Source: Progne subis subis
Lineage: Eukaryota > Chordata > Aves > Passeriformes > Hirundinidae
NCBI GenBank assembly: GCA_022316685.1
Contig: JAKJHU010000046.1
Location: 7,787,001-7,851,000, forward strand
DNA length: 64,000 nt
Direction: 5' to 3'
The translations under genes and the position numbers were made by a program. The notes under the pieces were generated by a model. The model made no database searches and was not told where the DNA came from. It worked only from the letters and a program-made list of their open reading frames with translations. This document shows positions 12,501 through 24,681 of the stretch, piece after piece. Position 1 is the first letter of the stretch. Each line of letters opens with the position of its first letter.

Positions 12501-15500
12501 TCCGGGTAATGCTGACTCCTGGGTAAAGCCCAGGCATGCAAATGCTGCCTAAGTGGGTTGTCTGTAATATATCAATTATTCTTGGGATTTTATCCTTTAA
12601 GATCCTAAGTACCTTTTACATGACGCATGCATGTGTGGAATTGTGAAGTCTTCTCTTGTAAAACTAGTAACAATACTAGTCAACAGCAAATCAAATTTTT
12701 AAAAATACTATTTTTTTTTCTTTTTTTCACCCACAGGTGTCTTGGAGGTAGAAGTAGAAGCTCCCTTCGCTCATTTCATTTCGTAGAAAAACAGTCATTT
12801 AACACAATTTTTATGTTTCTGTCCAATTACTTCCATTTACTCTAAATAGCAACGAGTCACATCAATTCTGGGGGGAAAATACCGCTGTTATGAAACAATG
12901 TAACTGTACATAATGCATGTCAAATAAATATCTAATGGTTCAGCCACAGACTGAAAGTTTGTGTTACACTGCATCACTAGTTTCTAACAAGTGTTGTACA
13001 AGCTGTGAGCTCAGAAAGAGCAAAAAAAGTCATTTCACCCAGTGGTTTTTGGTATGCTACACTATTCAATATTAAATGAATATTTTAGGAGTTTCTTTTC
13101 ATCTCTCTCTAATATAATAGTGTCAAAGGTCTATTCTATTTACATACCACTGTTTTCTTAAATTAAAAGGAAATTAAAAAACTTACATCCAAACCATATC
13201 TTTATTCACTGGTTTCATATCAAAGCTTGTGGTAAAGAGAGCTTGTAGGGTTTTTTTAAAAATATATATTAAAAAAAGAGATCTTATTAAATCCACTAAT
13301 AGTCATTAAAGTCAAAAAGAACCCCCAGAATTACTGCACATAAGGTGGAAAAAGACATACAAAAGGAAAGTGTAACTAAACAAGAGACAACACCCCATAT
13401 AACTTAGTTTCTCATATTTCACAGAAACTTTGCATTAATATAAAATTTAAAAAGCAATTACACCAGAAAAGTTTATATTTTACCTTTAATATATCTCTTT
13501 TAAAACTTAGCCTATAACAATTCCAAGATTCCTATGTAACAGGACTGCAACTGTTTTTGTTTTTTTTTTTTCCTCATGGCACAGAATGCACAATTTAAAT
13601 TCAAAGCTAATAGGAATAATATTGTCATCTCAGCCATTACCATAAATAGAAGGAAATAAAGTGTTTGAGTTAGGAGTGAAATCTATAAAAGTAACAGGCC
13701 AAATATCAACCTTAACAATCACAGAGAAGCAAGCAGCAAGATCGAACTGAACAACATGAACTGGTAAACAAATGCCTCTTTTACATGGTTTTGGATTTTT
13801 ATATGATTTGGGGTTGTTGGAGTTTTTGTAATGCTTCTAAAATCATTTAAGGAGAGCAGATTTTGTTCCTCCTAACACCACTGGTCACTGATCCCACCTT
13901 CCATGGCTAAAGTGGAAAATTCACAACCCATAACATAATAACATAACAACATAACGTAACCTCTAAAGGTCCTTAAACTCCAAACATCAGTCTCTGTAAG
14001 TGTCCATAAAGTGATGAAACAACATACAAGTGATAAAACTCTGAACAGGTACTGGGACCAGAGCTACCAAATCTGGAGTAGGGGCGGGACAGCAATGGGA
14101 CAGTGAAGTACAAACAATTTACAGGGTTTTTTTACCTCTATGCAGCTCATGCTTAATCTTTCAAATGCGAACCACAACCCTTAAACACCTTAAGGTTAAG
14201 GTGCTTATACACCTTCCCAAACAAGGCTGAAAGGAGAGTGAAAGGTTTGGTTAAATTGTGGGTGGAGAGACCTTCCCCCTTTTTTTCTTTGGCATAGTGC
14301 AAGATACACTCTAATTATCATTTAAAAAAATAATTCTTTTATGTGGGAACAATAAACCTAGGAGGTAAAGACAGGATGATCCCATTGTGTAAGGTTTAAG
14401 ATATATAAATATCTTCTTCCCCTCCTGAAAACATCACGCTAACATGAACATATGGCACAATGAAATGAAAATAACATACCATGGTATGTGTCACGTTATT
14501 CAATAGTAAATACTCAGTGGTGTAAAATGAAGAGCTGGGAAAATGCAAAAAAACCGTTGCAATACAAAGGAAATCAGTATTAAGGGTTGTACTGCCCAGC
14601 AAGTGCAATACAGCTTGTATCACTGAGTTAAACAGGCAGTGAAATCTTTAACAAAGTTCCTTTGCACAATTATACTCCCGCTGCTCATTCTGTTTGTCAT
14701 TGCTCATGTAACAGCTGGGAAACAGGAAAAACTCAACATGATGTCTTTTTTCAGAAATCATGCCCTTGTACTTGGAAACGATGTGCATGCATGACTAGTA
14801 TCCTGCAGTTCCCATGACTCCCTAATCCTACTTTTGCTTCGCTGTATCTGGGCTTAAACTAGATCAGAGAACCAACCTACCTTGGGGGAAAAAGAAAAAA
14901 AGAAATATCAGACAAAAAAATAAAAGCAATAAAAAAGCAACATCAAAATACAGGGGTTTTGCTACAAAACCAACACAAAGAGGAGCAACATACTATACTA
15001 TGGACACTTACATTCATTGGTTACTGAAACTGAAGTTAAATCTTCAAATATTATTCCGGCATACACATTTATTTTTTTTAAGATGCCAATGTGTCAGCTT
15101 CATTACTGCACATGAACAAGAGAGGTACAGTTCTATATGAAAAATTGAGCAGATTAAATAGCTCATTGATGCTGAAAAGGAGCAATTCATCATACTTTTC
15201 TCTCCTCCTGATTACCTTGGACCAATTCAGCTAATTTTCTGAGCGTTGGCTAATTCTTACCAAAGACAGAAAGAGGAAAGAACAATTTTTGGCTTTGGGG
15301 TTAAAAAAAAAAAGTGAACCAGAACCAATGAAAAGGGAAAAAAAAAAAAAACCAACAAAACACCCCACACCAAAACAACTTCGCATATTAGTCTTCGTGG
15401 GGTTTTTCCCACTAAAGAACTGCACTTTAATGATAATTTACACACCCTGCATGTGAGCATAGAGAGAGAAAGGAAAACATAAAGAGCCTGACTCGATATC

Positions 15501-15589
15501 TGACCTCAAATAGCTCAGTTTGGGACTAACCTGAGGGTTTCTTGCTCTAGTAAACAAATGCTACATCAATTTAATTGCTGAGCTCTTGC
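3501..15589. other. Gene-poor AT-rich intergenic region
   Basis: About 12 kb without a supportable gene. Open frames are all under 110 codons and show no protein-family motif, and none forms a chain of splice-compatible exons. It includes short A/T runs and a small CATAA-type repeat near 13,927-13,960. An exon of a divergent gene or a noncoding RNA cannot be excluded by eye. Confidence 0.55.
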
Positions 15590-15790
15590 TTCTGCCGTCC
15601 CTCAATACTTGGACCGGACAATGAGGTCTCACACAAGCCCCGGAGAGGTCCCGCTGAGGTTCAGCGTCTCCCCAAACCTTTCCCTGCCGCCGCCGCCCGG
15701 CAGCGCTGCGGGAGCGCAAACCCCGGGACACAGGGCGGGCAGAGGCAGCGGCGAAGGGACGGAAGGGCTCGGTGTTTATGGTATATATTC
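15590..15790. other. Small isolated CpG-rich patch
   Basis: About 200 bases rich in CCGCCGCCGCCCGG, GCGCTGCGGG and GGCGAAGG lie between AT-rich flanks. Both overlapping plus-strand frames (15,575-15,863) are proline/arginine-rich without a recognisable domain and look like composition artefacts. It could be a distal promoter or first exon of an unannotated transcript. Confidence 0.4.
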
Positions 15791-17399
15791 GAATACAGGA
15801 TCTATCGCTAGGATGGAAGAGTTTGGGGCCCTTTTAAAAATTATTTATTTATTTATTTCCTGAGTTCTTCCCTTCCTCCAAGCCATTCATTTTAATAGTA
15901 CAACCCCCGTCAAATCTCGGGGTGACCACGCTTATTCCTGTCAGTAAAATGCATCTTTTACCATTATTGATAGTCAGCTTTGTAACTATTACTCAAACTA
16001 CCACTGGTTTAAAAGTAAAACATACTGGCATTATTCAATCTTAAATCTAGTTCATAAAACGTGCCTTACTATGTGGACTGAATTTTCAGTCCAATAAACT
16101 ATTACATTTTTTCCCATACTACTTCTCCATTCTGCAGGACCAAACACTCACAGCTATAGGTAAAAGAAGCTGCAGATCAAGTGAAGAAAGGAAAGATAAA
16201 AGAAAGAAAAAAAAAAAAAAATACAATGAAGAAAGGCTACTGACACAGCAAACAGGGACAGGTTTTCCATGAGATGGGTGAAGGGTTTTAACAAAATCTC
16301 CCTGCCCCTATTTTTTTTTGTTTTTTCCCCATGCTGTACAATATGTCGAGGGGGTTAAATTAAAATTAAGCAGCATTGCAGCATTTTGAATTTTAATTCT
16401 AAAAAATAAGTATTGTTTTCCATTAAAAAGAAGGGAGGGAGTGGGGAGGATGACGTCCATTACCACGTGGATAATTCAGGGAAGAAGAACACTTCCCGAC
16501 GCAGGGACACCCGGCTGGAGCAGCGCTGCGTCAGAGGACAAACAGCTAGAAAATGCGGCAAAAAGGAAGCAGAAGTCGTATTCAAAAATCAGTATTTATT
16601 TACTAGTGAGTTACATCTCCATCCGCACATCAATCCAGTTTTCACCTTGTTCTACCTTAGCTTCTCCATCTGGAGAAAGTGAGGAATTACACTGACCCAC
16701 TGACTGTAGAGACACCTGCGTTTACTTATACAAAGCAACAAATCTACTCACTGCTGCTAAATGAATCATCCCGGTTCTTCCTCTTTCCTTCCATGCTACA
16801 AGCATTGCTCTGTGTAAGTTAAAGAGCTCATCTGAGTTCTCAGTGAGTGCGTATATCTCCATACGGTTGAAAAATAATTTTCTTTTCTTTTTTCCTTCAC
16901 CCCCTGTTTCGTTCTGTCTTAGAAACCTAAACGGATTCCCTGATAGATCAGAGGGACACCTAAACTCAGAGCACACGGGGGAAAGCGTGGCCAAAAAGAA
17001 GAAGCAGGAGGAGTGAATCAATTCCATTCAACAGTACTGCAAGTACTACTCAACATGCTTCATTTAGGCATGTCCTTTGTATGAGATGGAAATTAATGTA
17101 GTTTGTAACGGTTTTATCTGATGAATGTCCTTAATATCTGTTAAAATAACTGAATAACCTGTTTCTGTTCCCAGATTTTCATTGCTAGCATACTGACAAA
17201 TCCTACTACATCTTCTCTGCAGTAATATTTTCTGTGCTCAAACCAACACCAGGAAAATAATTGTTGTTTGGCAGGAAATTATCTTGTACACCGATGCAAT
17301 GTTTAAAAACATTAACATCTATTAGACCCATCATAAAGTTATTTCAAGAAGACACTTGAATAGACAACAGAAAGCACAGCTGTAGGTGTCACCAGACGT

Positions 17400-17820
17400 T
17401 CTCACTGAGGGCTCTGTCAAGAAAAACTCTCAATAAATCGCAGTTGTAAAATGTGGGTCAATCGCACCTCCACGACATTTACTTTCAGCTCAACATTCAC
17501 ATTCAAAGTTTGATTCATCATGGATTTTGCAGTTCACAGTGTTCATAAAAAGTGCTGATAATCAATGGAAAATGGCATAGATGTTTCATCACAGGTTCTG
17601 ACGAATGTTAATTGCTAACCAGAAACACACGACAATTACCTTTTGACTTGTAATTGCTCTCATGTGATGGTCGCTTATGAGATCCAATCACTCCATCAAA
17701 GTCCTTTTAATGGGAGCTTTGCCTCAAGCTATGATCTGTATCTTATGTAAATCATCATAGTAAGATTCAAAGGCATGAACATTAGCATATTGTAAAAATA
17801 ATGTATTTCAACCATATTTT
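17400..17820. promoter_or_regulatory. Candidate distal enhancer (motif-dense noncoding segment)
   Basis: The segment has the texture of vertebrate conserved noncoding DNA, with closely packed homeodomain-core sites (TTAATTGC at 17,608, CAATTA at 17,633, TAATTG at 17,651). It also has TCF/LEF-like TTCAAAG at 17,502 and CATCAAAG at 17,694-17,701, and an octamer-like ATTAGCATAT at 17,781. It lies about 3 kb upstream of the plus-strand VENT gene. Motifs are seen directly; conservation and enhancer function are inference and were not tested. Confidence 0.3.
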
Positions 17821-18423
17821 TGCTGGTGTTTATCACCTTCATGGCTACTGATACTTCTAGTTTTGTTGAGCTTTCTGTTTAGTTCTAACATTGCAGGTCA
17901 AATGACAACTGGCAAAAATAAAAATTTGTTGTTAATTAGGACACTGCCTCCCCAAAATCAATCAATCACAATACTCCAAGTCTCTAAATTTTAAATATCA
18001 ACCAAAGGAAAAATAACAGAAAGATCTTAGAGGAGAAAAAAATCACACTAACAAGACCAAAACCCATTAAAAATTTAATTTTCTAACATAATAGAATGTC
18101 GTGCATTTTTTTCAGTGCAGTCACATGCCAGCACAGGAAACTTTAGTCATCATATCATCTACTTTTTTTTACAATAAAACAGTGTCTAAAACAGCTACCA
18201 GAGTCACTTTCATTGTATGTCTGTACATGGTTTTCTGCATGAAAAAAGTAGGAAGGAAGCCTCACAAGCTAAACCACAGTCTGAAAGGTTGCTTTCCTTA
18301 GAGGTAAATAAAATACTGTATTAGCTCTCTGTCTGTTTTGAAATGAGGGTTTTTCTCCGGAAATTGTGCAATCGATTATTCCAATAAAGTCAGATAACTA
18401 CATGAGCGATAATTGCAGGATTG

Positions 18424-18463
<40 letters not shown>
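18424..18463. repeat. poly-A homopolymer, 40 bases
   Basis: An uninterrupted run of 40 A is followed by an AAAC-rich tail. No recognisable retrocopy lies immediately upstream, and its origin is unclear. Confidence 0.9.
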
Positions 18464-18464
<1 letters not shown>

Positions 18465-20561
18465 AAAAACAACCAAAACCTACAAAACAAAAAAATACAA
18501 ATTTAAAAACTGCCATCATAGTGTCAAAAACTTCATTTTTCAAGACATTTGTTCATCTATTAAAATAAGAACAATAATAATAAACAACTAGAAACATCAC
18601 TATAACAAAGGAATCATATCTTGCTAAGCCTTCTGGTTAGATGTTACCTGTAACACTAAAATAACAACCATTCACTTCAGAAACTGTCCTAGTACTTACT
18701 CATTTTTCCAGGCCAAACTGTATTTTCTCTAGGATTAATAGGACTAGGAAACAGGCTAAAAAAAAATAAAATAAAAATAAATTTTTTACAAAGTCCATTA
18801 CTTGGAAAAGTCCACTTCAGACAAATCGCCCTGAACACTGAATCATTTCCCAGTACTTTTTACCACAACCCTATGGAAGCTAAGAGGGGGGTGGGGCGGC
18901 GGTGGTGGTGGATTCGGATTGGTTTTTTACTAAAAAGAAAACCCATAACTTTCAATTTGCACCTTAATTGCTATTAAGAACCGCAAATTGCTGTGGGTAG
19001 AATCAGAAGCACATGAAGACAATGCAACCACTGTCTCTGTTAGCTTAGTCAGAAGAGCTTTTCTTTAAAACATAAGTGTCAGGTCAGTCAAGTCATTGCT
19101 TTACCTCTAAGAGTATGTTGTCACCTACCAGAAGTGTCATGTTTATAAAAACAAAACAAAACACCCCACCAGAACCACACCCCCCAGACTGCTCAGTTAA
19201 ATATTCAAGAGATATTTTTTCCTTCTTTTTACTACAAGAAAAGGGAAAGACTTTATAAAAGCAGAAGAATGTATGTATGAAGAATATTCAAAATCAGAGT
19301 GTAAAAAATTCTCATGTGTGTCATGCCTCATCATAGTTAACAAAATTACATTGCATTTTATGGGAGAAAAGAATGATCCTACCTGAGAAATACAGAAAAT
19401 TGAAGAAGAGAGAGAGCTGCGAGCGCAGCATTATCTTACTTATGCCATCTCACTATAAATACATCACCCTTCATAAAAGGTGACATGAATTCCTTTGAAG
19501 TTTAAGAATTAGCACGTTGTCTCAAACATGTTCCGCTCCGTGTGGAAGCTGCTTCATTATCTCTAACTGTATAAACTCAAGCAGCGGCGACTGTTTACCG
19601 AAACAACCTGTAAATGTGTTAGCCCGTGTTTGCAGAGGATAAGGACTGTGCCATCCCAGGCCCACTTCAGATCGTAAAAGTGGTTCTTTTCTCACCCTTA
19701 TCTGAATCATCCCTGAACAGACTGCCTCTGAACAGAGTTTACACTCCTTTTCTTTGATCTACTTCATAAGAACATCAGAACTGTTTACTTTGAAATGCAC
19801 ACGTTTCTTTCTTGGGATGCAGGGAAAGGAGACGGCGTTTCAATACATGAACAGATAAATTCAAGCGAGACAATAATTTTTTCAGTGTTTCCTATCCTGT
19901 CCAGTATCCTGACACATAACTGCTCATTGCTTCGTCTTATTCTTAAATAAATTCATAAGCATGAACTCAAGCTATTCAAAACATCCCACCCTGTTTTCTG
20001 AAAATGACCTATCAAATTGCCATGCAAATGCCACTGTCCTCTAGTTTCAACCATTCTCTCCCTGAAGACTTCTCAAAATCTCTGATACCACATAAACTGA
20101 AGTTAACGAGTGTACCTAAGTCTTCAGAGAAAAATGAGAGTCCTGACAGCAGCACTCTGCCTCATGGACAGCACCAAAAAATACCTAACCCTGCCCTTCC
20201 CACGTAACTCCAAACTCAACCAACCTCTACCCACTTGGATTTAGTAAAGAGCACAGAGTTTCTCTCAGGCACATTGATAAGATACTGTATCAGTGTTTCT
20301 TGAGGATTTCTATCTGAGCAGGACTACTTGTTCCTACCTCACGTCCCTACTTCCTTTGCTGATAGAAAGGCAAAGACGGGCTCAAAAATGGGGTATAAGA
20401 GTAATAAAAGAGGCTTCTCCGTGTCCTTCCATGTTATCAGTCCCTTCTGAATCCTCGTCCTTCATAGTAGGAGATAAAGGTTGGGGGGCCGAGGGCAGCG
20501 AGGGCAGCGTGAAGAAGCCCAGTCCGATTCCCAGCACCTACGTGGTGAGACGACTCCGCGC

Positions 20562-20574
20562 TGAACTTGGCGCC
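20562..20574 (+). promoter_or_regulatory. TGGCGCC site upstream of VENT gene A
   Basis: TGAACTTGGCGCC lies about 220-230 bases upstream of the gene A start codon. GGCGCC is a known high-affinity SMAD1/5 motif in BMP response elements, including those of frog vent2. No GTCT follows at the usual 5-base spacing. The same 13-mer occurs at 26,746 upstream of gene B. Function is inferred. Confidence 0.35.
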
Positions 20575-20690
20575 AGGTCAGGCAGCCTTGAGTTCTGCAA
20601 ACTGCTGCTCTCGGAGATTAGGCGGATGTAACAATCACCTGAAAGGGGAGATTAAAGCGCTTCTCAATGAGGTCCTTTGTCCCCAGCCTC

Positions 20691-20739
20691 ATTTGATGCT
20701 TTGGGCCTTTTCAAACCGCGCCGGGGAAGGCGCTTTAAA
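20691..20739 (+). promoter_or_regulatory. Putative core promoter of VENT gene A
   Basis: ATTTGATG (20,691-20,698) is followed 35 bases later by a TATA-like TTTAAA (20,734-20,739), which lies 53 bases before the start codon at 20,793. Order, orientation and spacing parallel CTTTGATG plus TATAAA in genes B and C, but both elements are weaker matches here. The transcription start would fall near 20,765. Confidence 0.5.
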
Positions 20740-21460
20740 TGTTTGTCCGGGCGGCCGGGGCGGCTCCAGTGAGGGCCGGCAGGGCTGGGGACATGGAGAA
20801 GGGCCCTTTCTCGGTGGAGTGGCTGGCCCAGAGCAGCCGCGGCGGAGCCCGGGAGGTGCCCGGTGAGTCCCGGCCGTGCCCTGTGTGTCCCCCGGCACAG
20901 CGGCGGGCGCGGCGCTCCCGGTCACCGCGGGCGGGGCGCGGCCGCCGCTCTGTCACCGCCCGCGGGGCCCGGGGCCCGCCGAGGGAAGGGTCCCCCCTTC
21001 AGACGCCCCCATCTGTCCCCGCAGGCTCCCCCCGGGACCGGCAGGCCGCGGAGCTCCGCAGCCCCGGGCACGAAGCGGCGTCGGCGGGGGCCGCGCCCGG
21101 GCGGTCCCGCACCAAGTTCTCGGCCGCGCAGCTGCAGGAGCTGGAGCGCAGCTTCCGCGAGCAGCGCTACATCGGCGCCGGCGAGAAGCGGCGCTTGGCC
21201 GCCGTGCTGAACCTCTCCCAGAGCCAGGTGAGAGCGGCCTCGCCCTCCGCCCGAGCGGAACGCGGGCCCCGCGGGGCTGGGGGGCACCTCACGGTCACCG
21301 GGGGACCGGACAGGGACAGTGACAGCGACACGGACAGCTCCTGCAGGTGCGGCCGCCCGTCAGCCTCACCCCGCTGGCAGCAAACGGGGCTTGAGCAAAG
21401 CGACAGCCCGGCCTGCTGTGCCCGCCGCAGCTCCGAGCGCTCAGGGACAAGGTGCACGTG
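20720..21460. other. CpG island over gene A exons 1 and 2
   Basis: CpG-dense, GC-rich sequence starts just before the first exon and fades in intron 2. It produces long shadow frames on both strands that should not be read as genes. Confidence 0.8.
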
Positions 21461-22258
21461 GAAAATGGTGAATGTGAGGTCAAAAGCTGAAACTTCGCTG
21501 CGGGTAAAAGTACTTTTGCACTCTCCAGAACCTCAGTTTCAGGCTAATTCTTTCTTATCGTTATGTATTTGTTTTACGGGAGCATTGCAGGATTTTTGAA
21601 CAGAACTACCCTTACCCAGCCCTTTTAGCCTCACTGCACAAGACCTGTGTCACAACCCTGGTCCATATTCGACTATTGGCTTGCCATGCACCATGAGCGT
21701 TCACGGTTTAATTCCTCATCGTGCCAAGACAATTAACTCTGCATTAAATATAGACCAACGTTATTAGTACTACACCTTTACTGTTCATGATTCTGTTACT
21801 TTGACAGTAAGTCTGCCTTCAGGCTGTATTGCTATATGGAAAAGGGATAAGGGGCTTGGTTCTTGACTCTTTTCTCTTATTGTCAGATAAAAACATGGTT
21901 TCAGAATCGTCGTATGAAGTTCAAACGCCAGACTCAGGACGCCAGGATCGAAGCTCTTTTCTCGGGCTTGTTTTTGCCCTGTCATTGTCACTCAGACGCG
22001 GCTACATCCAGCTATCCTCCTGGGGTGGATGTCAATGTCTCTGCTACCTCTGCTGGCTCCTTTCACCCAGCTACGCCAAGCCCTGCCTTGTTGTTACCTT
22101 CTGTTCCAGCTCAGTCTCTTCAGCCAGTTTTGCCAAGTCCGGCTTTCCTGTTGCCTCCCGGGCCGGGATTATCTTGTTACTCTTCTGTGGTTCCAGCAGT
22201 GACTCTAACCACTGAACATAAAAGACTGGTGTTCCAACCAGACCTTCCTTCCTGTTAA
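20793..22258 (+). CDS. VENT-class homeobox protein, gene A (vex1/ventx3-like candidate)
   Basis: Sequence-specific nuclear transcription factor of the VENT homeobox family, whose frog and fish members repress dorsal genes downstream of BMP. Three exons, 20,793-20,862, 21,025-21,227 and 21,887-22,258, join in phase to 214 residues with GTGAGT/GTGAGA donors and CAG acceptors. The N-terminus MEKGPFSVEWLAQSS carries the VENT signature motif. The homeodomain spans residues 48-107, with RTKF in the N-terminal arm, Thr47, Trp48, Gln50 and Asn51 in IKTWFQNRRMKFKR, and an intron between positions 44 and 45. The C-terminus is Ser/Pro-rich. The ATG at 20,793 is chosen because the motif follows directly and a TATA-like box lies 53 bases upstream. 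Helix 1-2 residues (FREQRYIGAGEKRR) diverge from genes B and C. It is not NANOG-like, which has Gln at position 52. Paralogue identity is uncertain. Confidence 0.92.
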
Positions 22259-22338
22259 AAATGTCCACGATTGTCTGCAATCCCAAAAAAGTGCCAAATA
22301 TATATAAGAGTAACTATTTAAGTTATTTTGTTATATTA

Positions 22339-22344
22339 AATAAA
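22339..22344 (+). terminator. Polyadenylation signal AATAAA of gene A
   Basis: A canonical AATAAA lies 81 bases after the gene A stop codon, giving a compact 3' UTR. Confidence 0.65.
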
Positions 22345-24476
22345 TTTAAGATTCTTTGAATTATTTTCTTTAATGTAAAAAAGATTGATTAGAGGAGAAA
22401 ATAATTTACCCATATTAGAGAAGTTATATTGAGTGGAAGTGGAAGACATGAAATCTTTCTTTATTCCTACAGTCTTTACCATGCTGGTGGAAATGTCTAT
22501 ATAATTTTTTCTATCTAAAAGTTTTCAGAAAATAACCTAAAATCATGTAGGGATCTCCACTAAAAAAAAGTGAAGTACTGTTTACACTGAAACTTCTGTA
22601 GTAACTATGTCATTTAATAGGCAATGGCTGTTTAAAACTTTGTCTACCTGAGTGGGGGTTTTGAGGAAACAATTGTGAGCTACAGCCAAGTGTATTTAAA
22701 TTAAAATGTTACCAAAGGTAAAAACTGCTATGAACAAAACTGAACAAGTTGCTCAGTATTCTCTTTTATGTGTATATTCTATACCATTCTTCAAGCGGTC
22801 TCACTTGTTTTTCGATGGACATGTTGCATTTATGCATTAAAAGAGATAAAGCTCTAAGGAATTAACTGGCAAGCATGTATGTTGATACCAATGTCAAGAA
22901 TACTTTCAATTTAAGCCTGCTTATGAGAACGAATTGTTCACCAATTCGTGTCTCTTGCGACACTCAGAAAGAAAATATTTCACTTTTTAATTCCAAAAGT
23001 TGCAACTGTACCTTGATAGCCTCCCTAACTTTTAAACTGTAGAATTAGTTCAGCCTTGATCTTAGGAACACTGAGGGCTGTTCCTAAAAGTCACAAAGTT
23101 TATGGAAAGTGGCAAAGCCAGGCCTTTAGACAATGGGTAACAAGAGACCTTACATCAGTATAAAGCAGTAAACCTGCAGCAGGTGTGACTACATCTCCTT
23201 CCCCATCCCAGACCAATCTAACTTACTTGCTAGGTGATGGTTATACTACTCTGCAGTTATAAAGAGAAAAAAAAAAAAAATTTAAAAAAAAAAAAAAAAA
23301 TCGCCACCAAGAAACCCAAAACCTCCCTTCCTCTGCTCACAAAGCAAAAAAAAGGGGCATGCTACAACTTTGTGCCATCATTCCCTTTCCCCTCTTCTCC
23401 CTCCACCCTCCCTGTCCATGTACCCTCCTCCCCAGCTCCCCCCTCCATCCCGTTTGGTAGACAACAGGGAGGAGGGGAAACGGAGACACTCGAAGGAATT
23501 TCCCCCACCACACCCCTTTTCTGTGCCCCACCAGGGCAGCGCTGATCCGTGACACAGCCGAAGGGAACAACCTGGGCATTTCTCGGTCACTTTGAACACA
23601 CTTTGAACACACAAAATTCCCTTTACCCTTTTCAAGTGTATTTTTTTTTTTTTTCCACAAGTAAGAATCCCCTGGGCTATTACATCGAAACTCTTGATGA
23701 CTCACTGAATTAGAGGGTGGAAATTAGACTGCAATGAAACAACCAAGTAATGCATTTAAAAGGCCTTACAGATGAATTAATGAAACTTCATTAAAATCTA
23801 GACTAAGAAGTAAGTGTTACCTAAGTGCTTTTAGGGGTAAACACCAATCCCAGCAAGGGCTAAAAAACCCTTACATATTTCAAGATCACTAAAACAAAAC
23901 ATGTTTAAATTATCAAATTGCTAAAAAAGTGCAAATTGCAAAGTACACAATTATAATTGCTTTCTAGTGTTGAGACAAAGGCCAAATTTTCAGGTTACAA
24001 TCCCATTCAGATGATATGACTTTGAAATAGACACAATTACACCTGAAAGTTTTTTGCCTAGTGTTTGTTTTGGCAACTGTAAAACTTTAAAAGTCCGTAA
24101 GGAAAGCCTGATCCATTAATTCCTGTTTAAAGACATGCTGACTTAATAAATATTATTACCTCTGGCTGCCTTCACATGGAAGACAGGACTGGACTATTAA
24201 TATCCAGAAGAAAAGCTCACTGACAGCGTATCCTTCTTCTGGAGAATGCACTTGGTTTAAAGCACAGTGCAGGGTAACAGGGTGCAACTGCTTCTGTCCA
24301 GGCTACCAAACATTTTTAACAACAGATAGACAGTCTCGGTGCGAGGGTAGGAAAGTCAAACAAAATGTATTTAACCATTATAGCCATTACCTTTACAGGA
24401 GGACAAGTGACCACTGCAGTTTGCATTGTACAAGTGCAACCTTTTATACAGTTGACACATATAACTCTCTTCATAT
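22345..24476. other. Spacer between convergent VENT genes A and B
   Basis: About 2.1 kb between the 3' ends of gene A (+) and gene B (-). No coding exon was recognised. It contains an interrupted poly-A stretch (23,266-23,300) and a C/T-rich segment (23,370-23,450) that generates proline-rich shadow frames. Confidence 0.6.
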
Positions 24477-24504
24477 TTTATTTATATATATATGCACTTT
24501 TATT
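24477..24504 (-). terminator. Polyadenylation signals of gene B
   Basis: Two minus-strand AATAAA hexamers (24,499-24,504 and 24,477-24,482) lie 180-205 bases beyond the gene B stop codon. The first is the likelier signal. Confidence 0.55.
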
Positions 24505-24681
24505 AAAAAACTGGAGGGGAACAATGAAAACTATCTTCATAACATACTTAAGACTAGATTAATATTTTAACATTAATTATCAAATATAAAATTATTCATG
24601 TTCACGTTTAACTTTAAATAATAAAGACATTCTTCCAAATCAGGCATGAAATACATTACAGCATAAAACACTGCTTTTTCA

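Larger units (their letters stand above)
15791..20560. other. Intergenic region upstream of the VENT cluster
   Basis: No coding exon was recognised. The stretch contains a CRE-like TGACGTCC at 16,451 and a perfect CCACGTGG palindrome at 16,463-16,470, a 40-base poly-A run at 18,424-18,463, and the motif-dense segment at 17,400-17,820 listed separately. A mammalian-like neighbour such as ADAM8 would be expected on this side of the cluster but was not found here. Confidence 0.5.

Noticed and set aside
1..20560. ADAM8, the neighbour expected from the human map
   Set aside because: No metalloprotease HExxH motif or cysteine-rich exon was seen in any listed frame.
20793..22258. Identity of gene A as NANOG
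   Set aside because: NANOG has Gln at homeodomain position 52 (WFQNQRMK). Gene A has WFQNRRMK and a VENT-type FSVEWLAQSS N-terminus, and sits in the KNDC1-VENTX locus.
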